NCBI RefSeq assembly: GCF_050003625.1
Contig: NC_134398.1
Coordinates: 106,920,026-106,984,025 of the forward strand
DNA: 64,000 nt
Direction: 5' to 3'
Source of the DNA: Haematobia irritans
Lineage: Eukaryota > Arthropoda > Insecta > Diptera > Muscidae
Shown here: piece by piece, positions 42,719-52,609 of the stretch
Position numbering within the stretch: the stretch's first letter is position 1
Layout of the letters: every line of letters starts with the position of its first letter
Notes under the pieces: generated by a model
Databases searched by the model: none
Seen by the model: the letters and a program-made list of their open reading frames with translations, nothing else
What the model was told of the DNA's origin: nothing
Made by a program: the position numbers and the translations under genes

Positions 42719-42958
42719 TGTAGTGTCATGAATTGAATTCCCTATTTAATAATTGCATTTATTTACATTTCCCCTTTTGTAACATAGAATATATTTCCAA
42801 TACAATTCCAATATAACGTTATGCGTAATGTGTACATAATTTTGTATTTCCAATATGCATCAATATTCTCATTATAAATAAGAATCTCAGTGAATAAACG
42901 GTACAGTAAAAGAATAACCTTCAAAATATCAAGTGTTTCAATTGTCTCGGTTACAACA
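42719..42958 (+). repeat. Retrotransposon B 5' LTR, first copy (240 bp)
   Basis: Starts TGTAGTGTCATG and ends CGGTTACAACA. TTATAAATAAG near 42872 and TCAGTG near 42887 could be the core promoter; AATAAA at 42893-42898 could be the polyadenylation signal. A primer-binding site TGGCGACGAGGCTAAAAG follows after one base. The second copy is at 50286-50525. Confidence 0.85.
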
Positions 42959-43017
42959 GTTGGCGACGAGGCTAAAAGTTTTGCCAATATTATATCCGTG
43001 ATCAAATTTTCTACAAA

Positions 43018-44778
43018 ATGGATGAAGAACAGTTTAAAATTTTTATGGACGTCCACAATCGTTTAATCGAAACAATATCCAGAATGCCGTCGACAAGTCA
43101 ATCAAGTACTGCGGCTTCCACACCGGTACTTGTGCCCAATTTCGATGTATTTGATTCAACAAAGGAAACCTACAAAAATTATTTTCGAAGGTTCAAAAAT
43201 TACATCGAAATGAAAAACATAAGTGAGAATAAGGAGTACTGTGCTAAGCTTTTGTTAAATTCGATAGGAGCAAAAATGTTTAATATGGTGGCTGCCTTGG
43301 CGGCACCTAAAGAAGTGAGTGCTCTGAAATACGATGAATTGTGCAAAACCTTGGAAGCACATTTATCCCCAAAAATGAACCTCTTGGTTGCACAGCACAA
43401 ATTTTTAAGCAAGTATCAGACACCAGAACAAACAATTTCGGAATATGTAGCTGCCTTAAGGGAAGAGATTGGAGAGTGTGCTTTTGTGTCCCCATGTAAT
43501 TGTAGAACGTCAGTGGCGGACCTGTTTTTGCGCGCACAATTTATACGAGGTATAATGGACAACAGTATGAGGGAACAATTGTTACAGTCCGAACCTGCGG
43601 AATTCGACGAAATAGTCAGAAAGGCAATTAGTTTAGAATCTGCTAGAGCTGATGCCCGAACAATGACAAACTCAACGGGGGACGTCAATAAAGTAACTCA
43701 CATAAACAGGAAGAAAGCAAGTTTCACCAATCGCAAGAAAAACTTTCAAAATACAAAGGTTGATTATGTTAAACTTGGAATCAGTGGATTGTGCCTACGT
43801 TGTGCCAAACCTGGCCATTTTGCTAAAGATTGCCGCATTGACAAATCCAAATTAAGTTGTTCTGGGTGTGGTAAAAGTGGGCACCTGGCTAAAGTATGTA
43901 TATCAACGATTATGAATAAAAATATAAACAAAATAGAGGATGAAACAGCATATTCACAAAGTGCACAAAGTGACTATGAAGGTGATGACTACGGGGTGTA
44001 TACCATAGTGGATGTATATCAAAATGGCTCAGATTCTAGTGCACGTTTTATGGCAACAATTGATATCGAAGGAGAGCCAGTGCGATTTGAAATTGATTCC
44101 GGTTCTGGATATACTTTTCTTCCCAGGAAAATTTTCAAAAACCTGAATATTAAGAATTCAATCACGTCAACCAACATCGTGTTTCGATCATATACACAGG
44201 ATACCTTTGTCCCTGATGGGAAAGTTCGGGTAAACGCCAAGTTTAAGGGAGTGTCGATTACGGATGAATTGTACATTGTCCCTGGCGTTTGTCCTCCACT
44301 TGTAGGACGATCATGGATACGTAAACTGAGAATCAATCTTAATGATATCGATAACAATGTACAATCAGTCGAAACCCAAAACGTTGACATATCCAATCAA
44401 GCAGTCATCGAGAATATAATCACAGAATTTGCAAGTGTCTTCGAAGAAAAGGTGGGGTGTACACCAGGGTACAACGTATCTCTAAGGCTTAGAGAAGGAA
44501 CAACACCAATTTACATCAAAGAGAGAAATGTACCCTATTCGTTGCGAGAGCGTGTTGAAGCAGAACTGGACTCACTGGAAAAGGCAGGTATTATCTCGAA
44601 AGTTCAAAACTCAGATTGGGGCTCCCCTCTTGTGGTAATACCTAAAGCGGACGGTGGTGTCCGGCTTTGCGTGGATTATAAAGTGGGTGTAAACCCGAAA
44701 TTAGTTGATGCACATTATCCTATAAGACGCATCCATATAGAAAATCCATATAGAAAATCAAATTGTGGAATTGGATAA
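43018..44778 (+). pseudogene. Retrotransposon B gag-pol, truncated by the duplication junction
   Basis: Starts at ATG 43018. It contains Gag, two CCHC knuckles and the protease motif EIDSGSG, and reaches the start of reverse transcriptase (HYPIRRI). At 44733 it jumps into element A sequence out of frame and ends at 44778. The fused end is an artefact of the duplication junction. Identical to 50585 onward except one Glu/Lys difference (YIEMKN here, YIKMKN there). Confidence 0.85.
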
Positions 44779-45667
44779 GAAAGTTCTTTCCGTGGATGAG
44801 AAAATTATGGTTCATGATGAGAAGTTTCTGCACATCGAGAAAAAAATGTCAGAGCTGGAAATTAAAGGTGGTCCAGTGCGCGTCATCGAGGGCTCAAAAA
44901 TCAAAACTCCTGTTTTCGATGGCTCAACGTCATTTGATGTCTTCAAATTCCAATTCGAAATGGTTGCTTCTAGAAATTTGTGGAATGACGATGATAAAGC
45001 AATTGAACTTCTATTGGCATTAAAGGGCAATGCTGCTGATGTGATACAAAGCATTCCCGCTGTTTCTAGAAATAACTATAATGAAGTAATAGCGGCGCTT
45101 CAACGCAAGTATGGTGGAGAGCACAAGCAAGACATCTTTAGAATGGAATTAAGAGGTAGAGTCCAGAAATCAAACGAGACTCTACAAGACTTTGCAACAG
45201 AAGTTGAGCGGTTGGTGCTACTGACATACCCAGGAGAGAGTCACCCACTTGTGGACCGCATCAAAATTGAGACCTTTGTGAATGGCATTCGAGACCCAGA
45301 CATAAAATGTGCAACATATGCGTCACAAAAGGCTACATTCGCAGAAACAGTAACATTTGCACTTGCGCAAGAAACTGCGAGATTGCTGACACGGCCTCAA
45401 ATTCACAAAGTACGCAGAGTAGAGACCGAGTGTGAAGAATCGAAATCTATCATTGACTCGATGAAAGAGGCAATGAAGCAGGTAATGCAAGAATTGAAAC
45501 AGGATGCAACTAAATCCCGAATCAAATGCTATAACTGTGATAAGACGGGACATCTAGCTCGAGAATGCAAAGCACGACGCAAACGGTCAAGATCCACATC
45601 ACCATCTCCATTAAACAATAACCATAAGAAGGTGACCCCACAGTCAAGTGAGTCACCTTTAAACTAA
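44765..45667 (+). pseudogene. Retrotransposon A gag, C-terminal duplicate
   Basis: Identical to the gag region 37198-38100, including the CCHC knuckle and terminal TTTAAAC slippery site (45658-45664). No start codon or promoter of its own. Confidence 0.85.
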
Positions 45668-47964
45668 ATCGAGCTAGTTCAGCGGGGCAAGAGCTGGCTC
45701 CCACAGACGATGGCCCCACCATCTCCATAGCAATAGTTCAACAGAAAAATAGCAATTTAACTATTGCGGGTGTTATTAATGGCGACAAGCGTACTTTGAC
45801 GTTGGATACTGGTGCATCAAAGTCTATCATTAGATCTGATTTAGTAAAAGGAAAAGTTACACCACTGATTGGAGTCAAGCTACGCACGGCTACAGGGGAA
45901 CCCGCAACCGTATATGGAAAGGTCACCGTAAAATTAACTATTGCTAACAAATCCGTTACTTATGATTTCATTGTGGCCGATATAGTAGACGAAGTTATAA
46001 TTGGAGCGGATTTCATGATTGCTTTTGGTCTCAATTTGGATATGAAGCGTAGTGTAATGACATGGTGCGATGCCGAAATAACGGTAAACGTGGGATACGA
46101 CGGGAATACACCTGTCAGACGTTTGACAACGAGCCAGTCAGAGTCTATACCACCGAATGCCGAAGCAATTATATGGGTTTCTATGAATGGAGATTGTGAA
46201 GTCGGCCAATTGTGGGTTGTTGAACCAGCAGAAAACAAAAGCAACAACATCTTGATAGCAAATGCCCTGGTAACAACGAACGAAGAGAGACTAATACCAG
46301 TTCGTGTCTTGAACTTGTCTGACAATCACGAGCAAATTGTAAAATTTTCTGACATTGGCAAATGTACACCAGCCGAGGCAATAGTCAATTTGGAAGGCAA
46401 CTCATCAAAGACACATGGAGCAGTGAGAAAACATCTAGAAGCGTATGTCGAGGCTTGGACACGTCATCTATCGCCGTCAGAGAGAAATAAAGCCAAGCAA
46501 TTGTTGTGGAAAAACGCCTGTGCTTTTGCTTCTGAAAAGGGAAATCAAGGAAGAACATCTGTAGTGAAACATGAAATTAAAACCGCAGAAGAAAGGCCCA
46601 TAAAACAGGCACCACGAAGTGTTCCCCTGGCAAAAAGAGACGAAGTTCAAAAGCTCATAAAGGAAATGGCGGAGAGTGGAGTGATCGAGCCATCATCAAG
46701 TCCTTGGTGTTCCCCAGTTGTGCTGGTCAAAAAGAAAGATGGAAGTACCCGATTCTGCGTGGACTACAGAAAACTGAATGATGTCACCAAAAAGGACAGT
46801 TATCCGCTTCCACGCATTGATGACACGTTGGACACACTAGCCGGAACAACATGGTTTTCTACGCTTGATTTGCAGAGTGGATATTGGCAAGTAGAGATCG
46901 CCGAGAAAGACAAGGAAAAGACGGCTTTTGGCGTTAATGGCGGTCTCTGGCAATTCAATGTAATGCCGTTCGGACTCTGCAACGCTCCGGCTACCTTCGA
47001 AAGATTGATGGAGCGGGTACTGAAGGGGTTGCACTGGAAGTCGTGCTTGATATACTTGGACGACTTCATAGTGATGGGCAAAACATTTGACGAGCACCTT
47101 AAGAACTTGAAAGACGTTATCCAGCAATTGTCAGCCGCTGGTCTACGCCTTAACGCAAAGAAATGCTCCCTTTTCCAGCGGGAAGTTAAATACCTGGGTC
47201 ATCATGTGACTGCAGAGGGCATATCCACCGATGAAGACAAAATCCAAGCTGTCAGAGATTGGCCACGACCCCGAAATCTCCACGAATTAAGAAGTTTCCT
47301 TGGGTTATGTACATATTACCGACGATTCGTCCCAAACTTCGCCAGCATCGCCGCTAGTCTCCACAAATTGACGCAAAAAGGTCAGAAGTTGCAGTGGAGC
47401 GACGAACAGGAGGATTCATTCCAACATTTAAAAGAACTTTTATGTTCAGCTCCTGTTCTAGCGTATCCTATTCCGGGCGAAAAATTTGTTTTGGATACAG
47501 ATGCTAGCGCGCATGGTATTGGAGGTGTGCTTTCCCAACAGATAGACGGCAAGGAGAAGGTCATCGGATATTTCAGCCGAACGTTGTCCAAGCCCGAAAA
47601 GAACTACTGTGTAACGCGACGAGAGCTGCTAGCCGTCATAGAGAGTGTAAAACATTATCATAAATATTTGTATGGACAACACTTCTTGCTCAGGACTGAT
47701 CACTCAGCTCTACGATGGTTGCTCCAATTCAAGAATCCGGAAGCTCAACTGGCACGTTGGATCGAGAGGCTCCAAAGCTATGATTTCAGTGTCGAGCATA
47801 GAAAAGGTGGAAAACACGGTAACGCTGACGCTTTGTCACGTCGACCTTGCAGTATAGAATGCAAGCACTGCTCGAAGGCTGAACACAAGGAGGAGATTGT
47901 TGATTGTTACACGTCGAATCTGGAGTGGACTGGCCAACAGAACAGCGTAAAGATCCCATTTTGA
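45652..47964 (+). CDS. pol: Retrotransposon A Pol (protease, RT, RNase H), duplicate
   Basis: Copy of 38085-40397, with no residue difference in the open frame. All catalytic motifs (LDTGAS, YLDD, TDASAHG) are kept. With gag 5' end and 5' LTR missing, it is unlikely to be expressed as an element. Confidence 0.8.
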   Translation, partial: VTFKLNRASSAGQELAPTDDGPTISIAIVQQKNSNLTIAGVINGDKRTLTLDTGASKSIIRSDLVKGKVTPLIGVKLRTATGEPATVYGKVTVKLTIANKSVTYDFIVADIVDEVIIGADFMIAFGLNLDMKRSVMTWCDAEITVNVGYDGNTPVRRLTTSQSESIPPNAEAIIWVSMNGDCEVGQLWVVEPAENKSNNILIANALVTTNEERLIPVRVLNLSDNHEQIVKFSDIGKCTPAEAIVNLEGNSSKTHGAVRKHLEAYVEAWTRHLSPSERNKAKQLLWKNACAFASEKGNQGRTSVVKHEIKTAEERPIKQAPRSVPLAKRDEVQKLIKEMAESGVIEPSSSPWCSPVVLVKKKDGSTRFCVDYRKLNDVTKKDSYPLPRIDDTLDTLAGTTWFSTLDLQSGYWQVEIAEKDKEKTAFGVNGGLWQFNVMPFGLCNAPATFERLMERVLKGLHWKSCLIYLDDFIVMGKTFDEHLKNLKDVIQQLSAAGLRLNAKKCSLFQREVKYLGHHVTAEGISTDEDKIQAVRDWPRPRNLHELRSFLGLCTYYRRFVPNFASIAASLHKLTQKGQKLQWSDEQEDSFQHLKELLCSAPVLAYPIPGEKFVLDTDASAHGIGGVLSQQIDGKEKVIGYFSRTLSKPEKNYCVTRRELLAVIESVKHYHKYLYGQHFLLRTDHSALRWLLQFKNPEAQLARWIERLQSYDFSVEHRKGGKHGNADALSRRPCSIECKHCSKAEHKEEIVDCYTSNLEWTGQQNSVKIPF

Positions 47965-49241
47965 ACAAAATTATTTCGGCAAAGGAAGAGAACAAGAAGC
48001 CCAGTAAGAAAGACATCGCAGCCGAAAGTCCACTTATGAAATCATACTGGGCTCAATGGGATAGTTTAGTTCTAGTCAATGGATCCCTGCAACGTAAATG
48101 GGAAAGCGAAGATGGCAAGAGCAGCCGAAATTTGATCATCGTTCCAGATTCCAAAATAAGAGATGTTTTGGCGGAGTTCCATAATGGTCCCAGTGGAGGT
48201 CATCTGGGAATAACCAAAACCGCCGAGAAAGTGAAGCAACGATTCTACTGGGTTGGATGCCAGAAATCAATTGCTGAATGGGTAGCCAATTGCGAGAAGT
48301 GCATGAAGGCGAAAGGTCCAACAAGGAAAAGTCGAGGTCCTATGCAAGAATATAGACCAGGAGCCCCGTTTGAAAGAATAGCAATGGACGTGGCAGGCCC
48401 TTTCCCAGTAAGTGATTCTGGAAACCGTTATGTCCTTGTGGTCATGGATTACTTCAGCAAATGGCCGGAGGTGTATGCAATTCCAAACCAAGAAGCAAAA
48501 ACGATTGTGGATGTTGTCAACAAAAACTGGATATGTCGCTACGGTGTGCCGTCCGAGATTCACTCAGACCAGGGAAGAAATTTTGAATCGGCCATATTCA
48601 AAGAGATGTGTGAATCCCTTGGTATCAAGAAAACGAGGACTACACCATTACATCCGCAATCCGATGGCATGGTAGAAAGGTTTAATCGCACTCTGGAGGA
48701 ACATCTTCGAAAAGTAGTGGACAACGGCCAGAGGGACTGGGACGAGCATATACCAAAGTTTTTGCTGTCGTATAGATCTGCCATTCATGATTCCACCTCT
48801 CGAACACCTGCCAATGTTCTATTCGGAACTGAGTTGAAGTTGCCTGGTGATCTGATATTCGGTGCTAAACCTAATGAGCTCGCCATGGAAGAAAACAGAA
48901 ACGACATCCCAAACACTTTCGGTGAAGTTCACGAATCAGTGCGCAACAAAATAAAAATGGTCAGCAACAGAATGAAGGCGAGATACGATCGTGCTGTAAA
49001 TACTGAGGGCTTCCAAGAAGAAGAATTGGTTCTGCTATTTAACCCGCAACGAAAGAAAGGATTGTGTCCTAAACTGCAAACACAGTGGGAAGGCCCATAC
49101 AAGGTCATCAAGAAGATCAATGATGTTGTATACCGGATTCAGAAGGACGACAGCCCTAGATCAAAGATGAAAGTTGTACATCTGGAACGATTGGCTCCTT
49201 ACGGAACAGGTTCTGTGCCTGTTCGGGACGAACAGGCTTAA
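47904..49241 (+). CDS. Retrotransposon A integrase, duplicate
   Basis: Copy of 40337-41674, identical in sequence and with the same frame displacement from the RT frame, so the lesion or shift predates the duplication. Confidence 0.8.
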   Translation: MLHVESGVDWPTEQRKDPILNKIISAKEENKKPSKKDIAAESPLMKSYWAQWDSLVLVNGSLQRKWESEDGKSSRNLIIVPDSKIRDVLAEFHNGPSGGHLGITKTAEKVKQRFYWVGCQKSIAEWVANCEKCMKAKGPTRKSRGPMQEYRPGAPFERIAMDVAGPFPVSDSGNRYVLVVMDYFSKWPEVYAIPNQEAKTIVDVVNKNWICRYGVPSEIHSDQGRNFESAIFKEMCESLGIKKTRTTPLHPQSDGMVERFNRTLEEHLRKVVDNGQRDWDEHIPKFLLSYRSAIHDSTSRTPANVLFGTELKLPGDLIFGAKPNELAMEENRNDIPNTFGEVHESVRNKIKMVSNRMKARYDRAVNTEGFQEEELVLLFNPQRKKGLCPKLQTQWEGPYKVIKKINDVVYRIQKDDSPRSKMKVVHLERLAPYGTGSVPVRDEQA

Positions 49242-49252
49242 GCGGGAGGCAG

Positions 49253-49849
49253 TGTTACGAATTTGATAATTATAGATATAAGTTTATTTAAATTAGTTTC
49301 CGTTAATTTAAAATTGTAACGATAAAATTTCGCTATCACTTGTTGGAATCATCTATTCATTTTCTAGTATTTTCCTGAATTTCTTTTATGTTCTTTTGTT
49401 TGCTTACCGAAATGTTAGTTCTTACTCTCTCATAGAATAACAACCCCTTTGCTTTGTTATTTTGCTTTCTCATTTCATCTCATTGTCTATTGTCATTGTT
49501 GTTGTAGTAATGCGAGCATATATCTATGTGAGTGTGTATGTGTTTGGCAGCCACCAGACGAATTACTTAATGGTCGTAGATCCTTCTAGCATTGTCTAAG
49601 AATGTTCTGGCGTTGCCAGAATATTGTAGTGCTACCAGAATGTTCTCGTATTGCCACACCGTCATATATAAAAGCGCTCGCATGCTGCTTGCGAGTCAGT
49701 CTTAATTAAAGCGTCAAACGAATAACTTCAGTGTGAACGAATTGTAAAGTGTGAAGTCATAGTAAATAAATTGTAGATTGTCGTTATTTAAAAGAACTGT
49801 GTTTTAATTGTCGGGTAATAAAAAAACGCCTAAATATTAAAACGTAACA
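49253..49849 (+). repeat. Retrotransposon A LTR, duplicate
   Basis: Duplicate of 41686-42282, starting TGTTACGAA and ending CGTAACA. Confidence 0.9.
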
Positions 49850-50046
49850 ATATATTTACCAGAGACTTCCTCCCTAAGTCTCTAGATATAAATAAAGATC
49901 GACTTAGAACCGTCGTTGACTCCTTCTAGAATTTTATGTGCTTAATACAATAAAAAAAATAGCTTGCCGAAAAAAGTATTTGTGTTTGTTGGTATATGAA
50001 GCGTGTAAATTTTATGGATACTTTTATAATATTCTGTTTTTACTAA

Positions 50047-50242
50047 AGGTGGGTATTAAGTTCTAGTTTTGCCGCTAAAATCGCTAAAGTGAAAACTAAA
50101 CCAGTAAAAAAAACGGCATAAAATTATACATATTTGTTGCAAATTTTCACAAAGTTTGTATTCCTTAAGGTGGATTAATTAAGAAAAGCAATCGTGAAAA
50201 AATGGCGATTTTAGCGGCTAAACTCGAACTTAATACCCACCT
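50047..50242 (+). repeat. S-family MITE, duplicate
   Basis: Duplicate of 42480-42675 with the same TAA flanks. Confidence 0.85.
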
Positions 50243-50285
50243 TAAATCTGTACGATACTTTAAGCCAAATTCCATTCTACACTTG

Positions 50286-50525
50286 TGTAGTGTCATGAAT
50301 TGAATTCCCTATTTAATAATTGCATTTATTTACATTTCCCCTTTTGTAACATAGAATATATTTCCAATACAATTCCAATATAACGTTATGCGTAATGTGT
50401 ACATAATTTTGTATTTCCAATATGCATCAATATTCTCATTATAAATAAGAATCTCAGTGAATAAACGGTACAGTAAAAGAATAACCTTCAAAATATCAAG
50501 TGTTTCAATTGTCTCGGTTACAACA
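50286..50525 (+). repeat. Retrotransposon B 5' LTR
   Basis: TGTAGTGTCATG to CGGTTACAACA, 240 bp, same as 42719-42958. Confidence 0.9.
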
Positions 50526-50584
50526 GTTGGCGACGAGGCTAAAAGTTTTGCCAATATTATATCCGTGATCAAATTTTCTACAAA

Positions 50585-52609
50585 ATGGATGAAGAACAGT
50601 TTAAAATTTTTATGGACGTCCACAATCGTTTAATCGAAACAATATCCAGAATGCCGTCGACAAGTCAATCAAGTACTGCGGCTTCCACACCGGTACTTGT
50701 GCCCAATTTCGATGTATTTGATTCAACAAAGGAAACCTACAAAAATTATTTTCGAAGGTTCAAAAATTACATCAAAATGAAAAACATAAGTGAGAATAAG
50801 GAGTACTGTGCTAAGCTTTTGTTAAATTCGATAGGAGCAAAAATGTTTAATATGGTGGCTGCCTTGGCGGCACCTAAAGAAGTGAGTGCTCTGAAATACG
50901 ATGAATTGTGCAAAACCTTGGAAGCACATTTATCCCCAAAAATGAACCTCTTGGTTGCACAGCACAAATTTTTAAGCAAGTATCAGACACCAGAACAAAC
51001 AATTTCGGAATATGTAGCTGCCTTAAGGGAAGAGATTGGAGAGTGTGCTTTTGTGTCCCCATGTAATTGTAGAACGTCAGTGGCGGACCTGTTTTTGCGC
51101 GCACAATTTATACGAGGTATAATGGACAACAGTATGAGGGAACAATTGTTACAGTCCGAACCTGCGGAATTCGACGAAATAGTCAGAAAGGCAATTAGTT
51201 TAGAATCTGCTAGAGCTGATGCCCGAACAATGACAAACTCAACGGGGGACGTCAATAAAGTAACTCACATAAACAGGAAGAAAGCAAGTTTCACCAATCG
51301 CAAGAAAAACTTTCAAAATACAAAGGTTGATTATGTTAAACTTGGAATCAGTGGATTGTGCCTACGTTGTGCCAAACCTGGCCATTTTGCTAAAGATTGC
51401 CGCATTGACAAATCCAAATTAAGTTGTTCTGGGTGTGGTAAAAGTGGGCACCTGGCTAAAGTATGTATATCAACGATTATGAATAAAAATATAAACAAAA
51501 TAGAGGATGAAACAGCATATTCACAAAGTGCACAAAGTGACTATGAAGGTGATGACTACGGGGTGTATACCATAGTGGATGTATATCAAAATGGCTCAGA
51601 TTCTAGTGCACGTTTTATGGCAACAATTGATATCGAAGGAGAGCCAGTGCGATTTGAAATTGATTCCGGTTCTGGATATACTTTTCTTCCCAGGAAAATT
51701 TTCAAAAACCTGAATATTAAGAATTCAATCACGTCAACCAACATCGTGTTTCGATCATATACACAGGATACCTTTGTCCCTGATGGGAAAGTTCGGGTAA
51801 ACGCCAAGTTTAAGGGAGTGTCGATTACGGATGAATTGTACATTGTCCCTGGCGTTTGTCCTCCACTTGTAGGACGATCATGGATACGTAAACTGAGAAT
51901 CAATCTTAATGATATCGATAACAATGTACAATCAGTCGAAACCCAAAACGTTGACATATCCAATCAAGCAGTCATCGAGAATATAATCACAGAATTTGCA
52001 AGTGTCTTCGAAGAAAAGGTGGGGTGTACACCAGGGTACAACGTATCTCTAAGGCTTAGAGAAGGAACAACACCAATTTACATCAAAGAGAGAAATGTAC
52101 CCTATTCGTTGCGAGAGCGTGTTGAAGCAGAACTGGACTCACTGGAAAAGGCAGGTATTATCTCGAAAGTTCAAAACTCAGATTGGGGCTCCCCTCTTGT
52201 GGTAATACCTAAAGCGGACGGTGGTGTCCGGCTTTGCGTGGATTATAAAGTGGGTGTAAACCCGAAATTAGTTGATGCACATTATCCTATAAGACGCATC
52301 GAAGAAATCTTTAGTTGCCTACGTGATTCGAAATGCTTTTGTCGCCTCGATCTATACAAGGCTTATCTGCATATCCCAGTAGATGAGGAATCCAGTATTA
52401 TACAAACAATTTCGACACATCGAGGAACCTACCGGATGCAAAGGCTGTCCTTCGGCATAAAAACAGCGCCAGCGGAATTCAATCGGGTGATTGACCAAAT
52501 TCTGCGAGACGTCCCTAATACTGAATCCTATTTCGATGATATCATCGTGCATGGTAAGTCAACTGAAGAATGTGTTACTAATCTAAAAAGATGTTTGAGA
52601 CAATTGTAG
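50585..52609 (+). CDS. Retrotransposon B gag-pol, first open segment
   Basis: 674 residues from ATG 50585. Residues ~1-230 are Gag. Two CCHC knuckles (CLRCAKPGHFAKDC and CSGCGKSGHLAKVC) lie around residues 258-296. The aspartic protease EIDSGSG is near 358. Reverse transcriptase runs from about 510, with CRLDLYKAYLHIP and the catalytic YFDDIIVHG. The frame ends at TAG 52607-52609, just after the YFDD block, and the same frame reopens at once with the RT thumb and RNase H. The stop therefore interrupts one protein and does not separate two genes. Confidence 0.85.
   Translation: MDEEQFKIFMDVHNRLIETISRMPSTSQSSTAASTPVLVPNFDVFDSTKETYKNYFRRFKNYIKMKNISENKEYCAKLLLNSIGAKMFNMVAALAAPKEVSALKYDELCKTLEAHLSPKMNLLVAQHKFLSKYQTPEQTISEYVAALREEIGECAFVSPCNCRTSVADLFLRAQFIRGIMDNSMREQLLQSEPAEFDEIVRKAISLESARADARTMTNSTGDVNKVTHINRKKASFTNRKKNFQNTKVDYVKLGISGLCLRCAKPGHFAKDCRIDKSKLSCSGCGKSGHLAKVCISTIMNKNINKIEDETAYSQSAQSDYEGDDYGVYTIVDVYQNGSDSSARFMATIDIEGEPVRFEIDSGSGYTFLPRKIFKNLNIKNSITSTNIVFRSYTQDTFVPDGKVRVNAKFKGVSITDELYIVPGVCPPLVGRSWIRKLRINLNDIDNNVQSVETQNVDISNQAVIENIITEFASVFEEKVGCTPGYNVSLRLREGTTPIYIKERNVPYSLRERVEAELDSLEKAGIISKVQNSDWGSPLVVIPKADGGVRLCVDYKVGVNPKLVDAHYPIRRIEEIFSCLRDSKCFCRLDLYKAYLHIPVDEESSIIQTISTHRGTYRMQRLSFGIKTAPAEFNRVIDQILRDVPNTESYFDDIIVHGKSTEECVTNLKRCLRQL

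Larger units (their letters stand above)
37180..44746 (+). repeat. Tandem duplication, unit 1 (7,567 bp)
   Basis: Bases 37180-44733 recur at 44747-52300, offset exactly 7,567. The unit runs from inside gag of element A, through its 3' LTR, the spacer and the 5' LTR of element B, into the reverse transcriptase of B. At the junction, CATATAGAAAATC occurs twice in tandem (44734-44746 and 44747-44759), a 13-bp templated filler. The only base difference I noticed is G at 43207 versus A at 50774. Confidence 0.95.
44747..49849 (+). mobile_element. Retrotransposon A, 5'-truncated duplicate
   Basis: Lacks the 5' LTR and the first third of gag, with the SAP-like part and most of the coiled coil. Contains the rest of gag to 45667, protease/RT/RNase H 45652-47964, integrase 47904-49241 and 3' LTR 49253-49849. 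It is a duplication product and not an independent insertion. Confidence 0.9.
44747..52300 (+). repeat. Tandem duplication, unit 2
   Basis: Second copy of 37180-44733. It holds the 5'-truncated element A (44747-49849), the spacer with S MITE, and the 5' part of the complete element B. Sequence diverges from unit 1 at 52301, where B simply continues. Confidence 0.95.
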
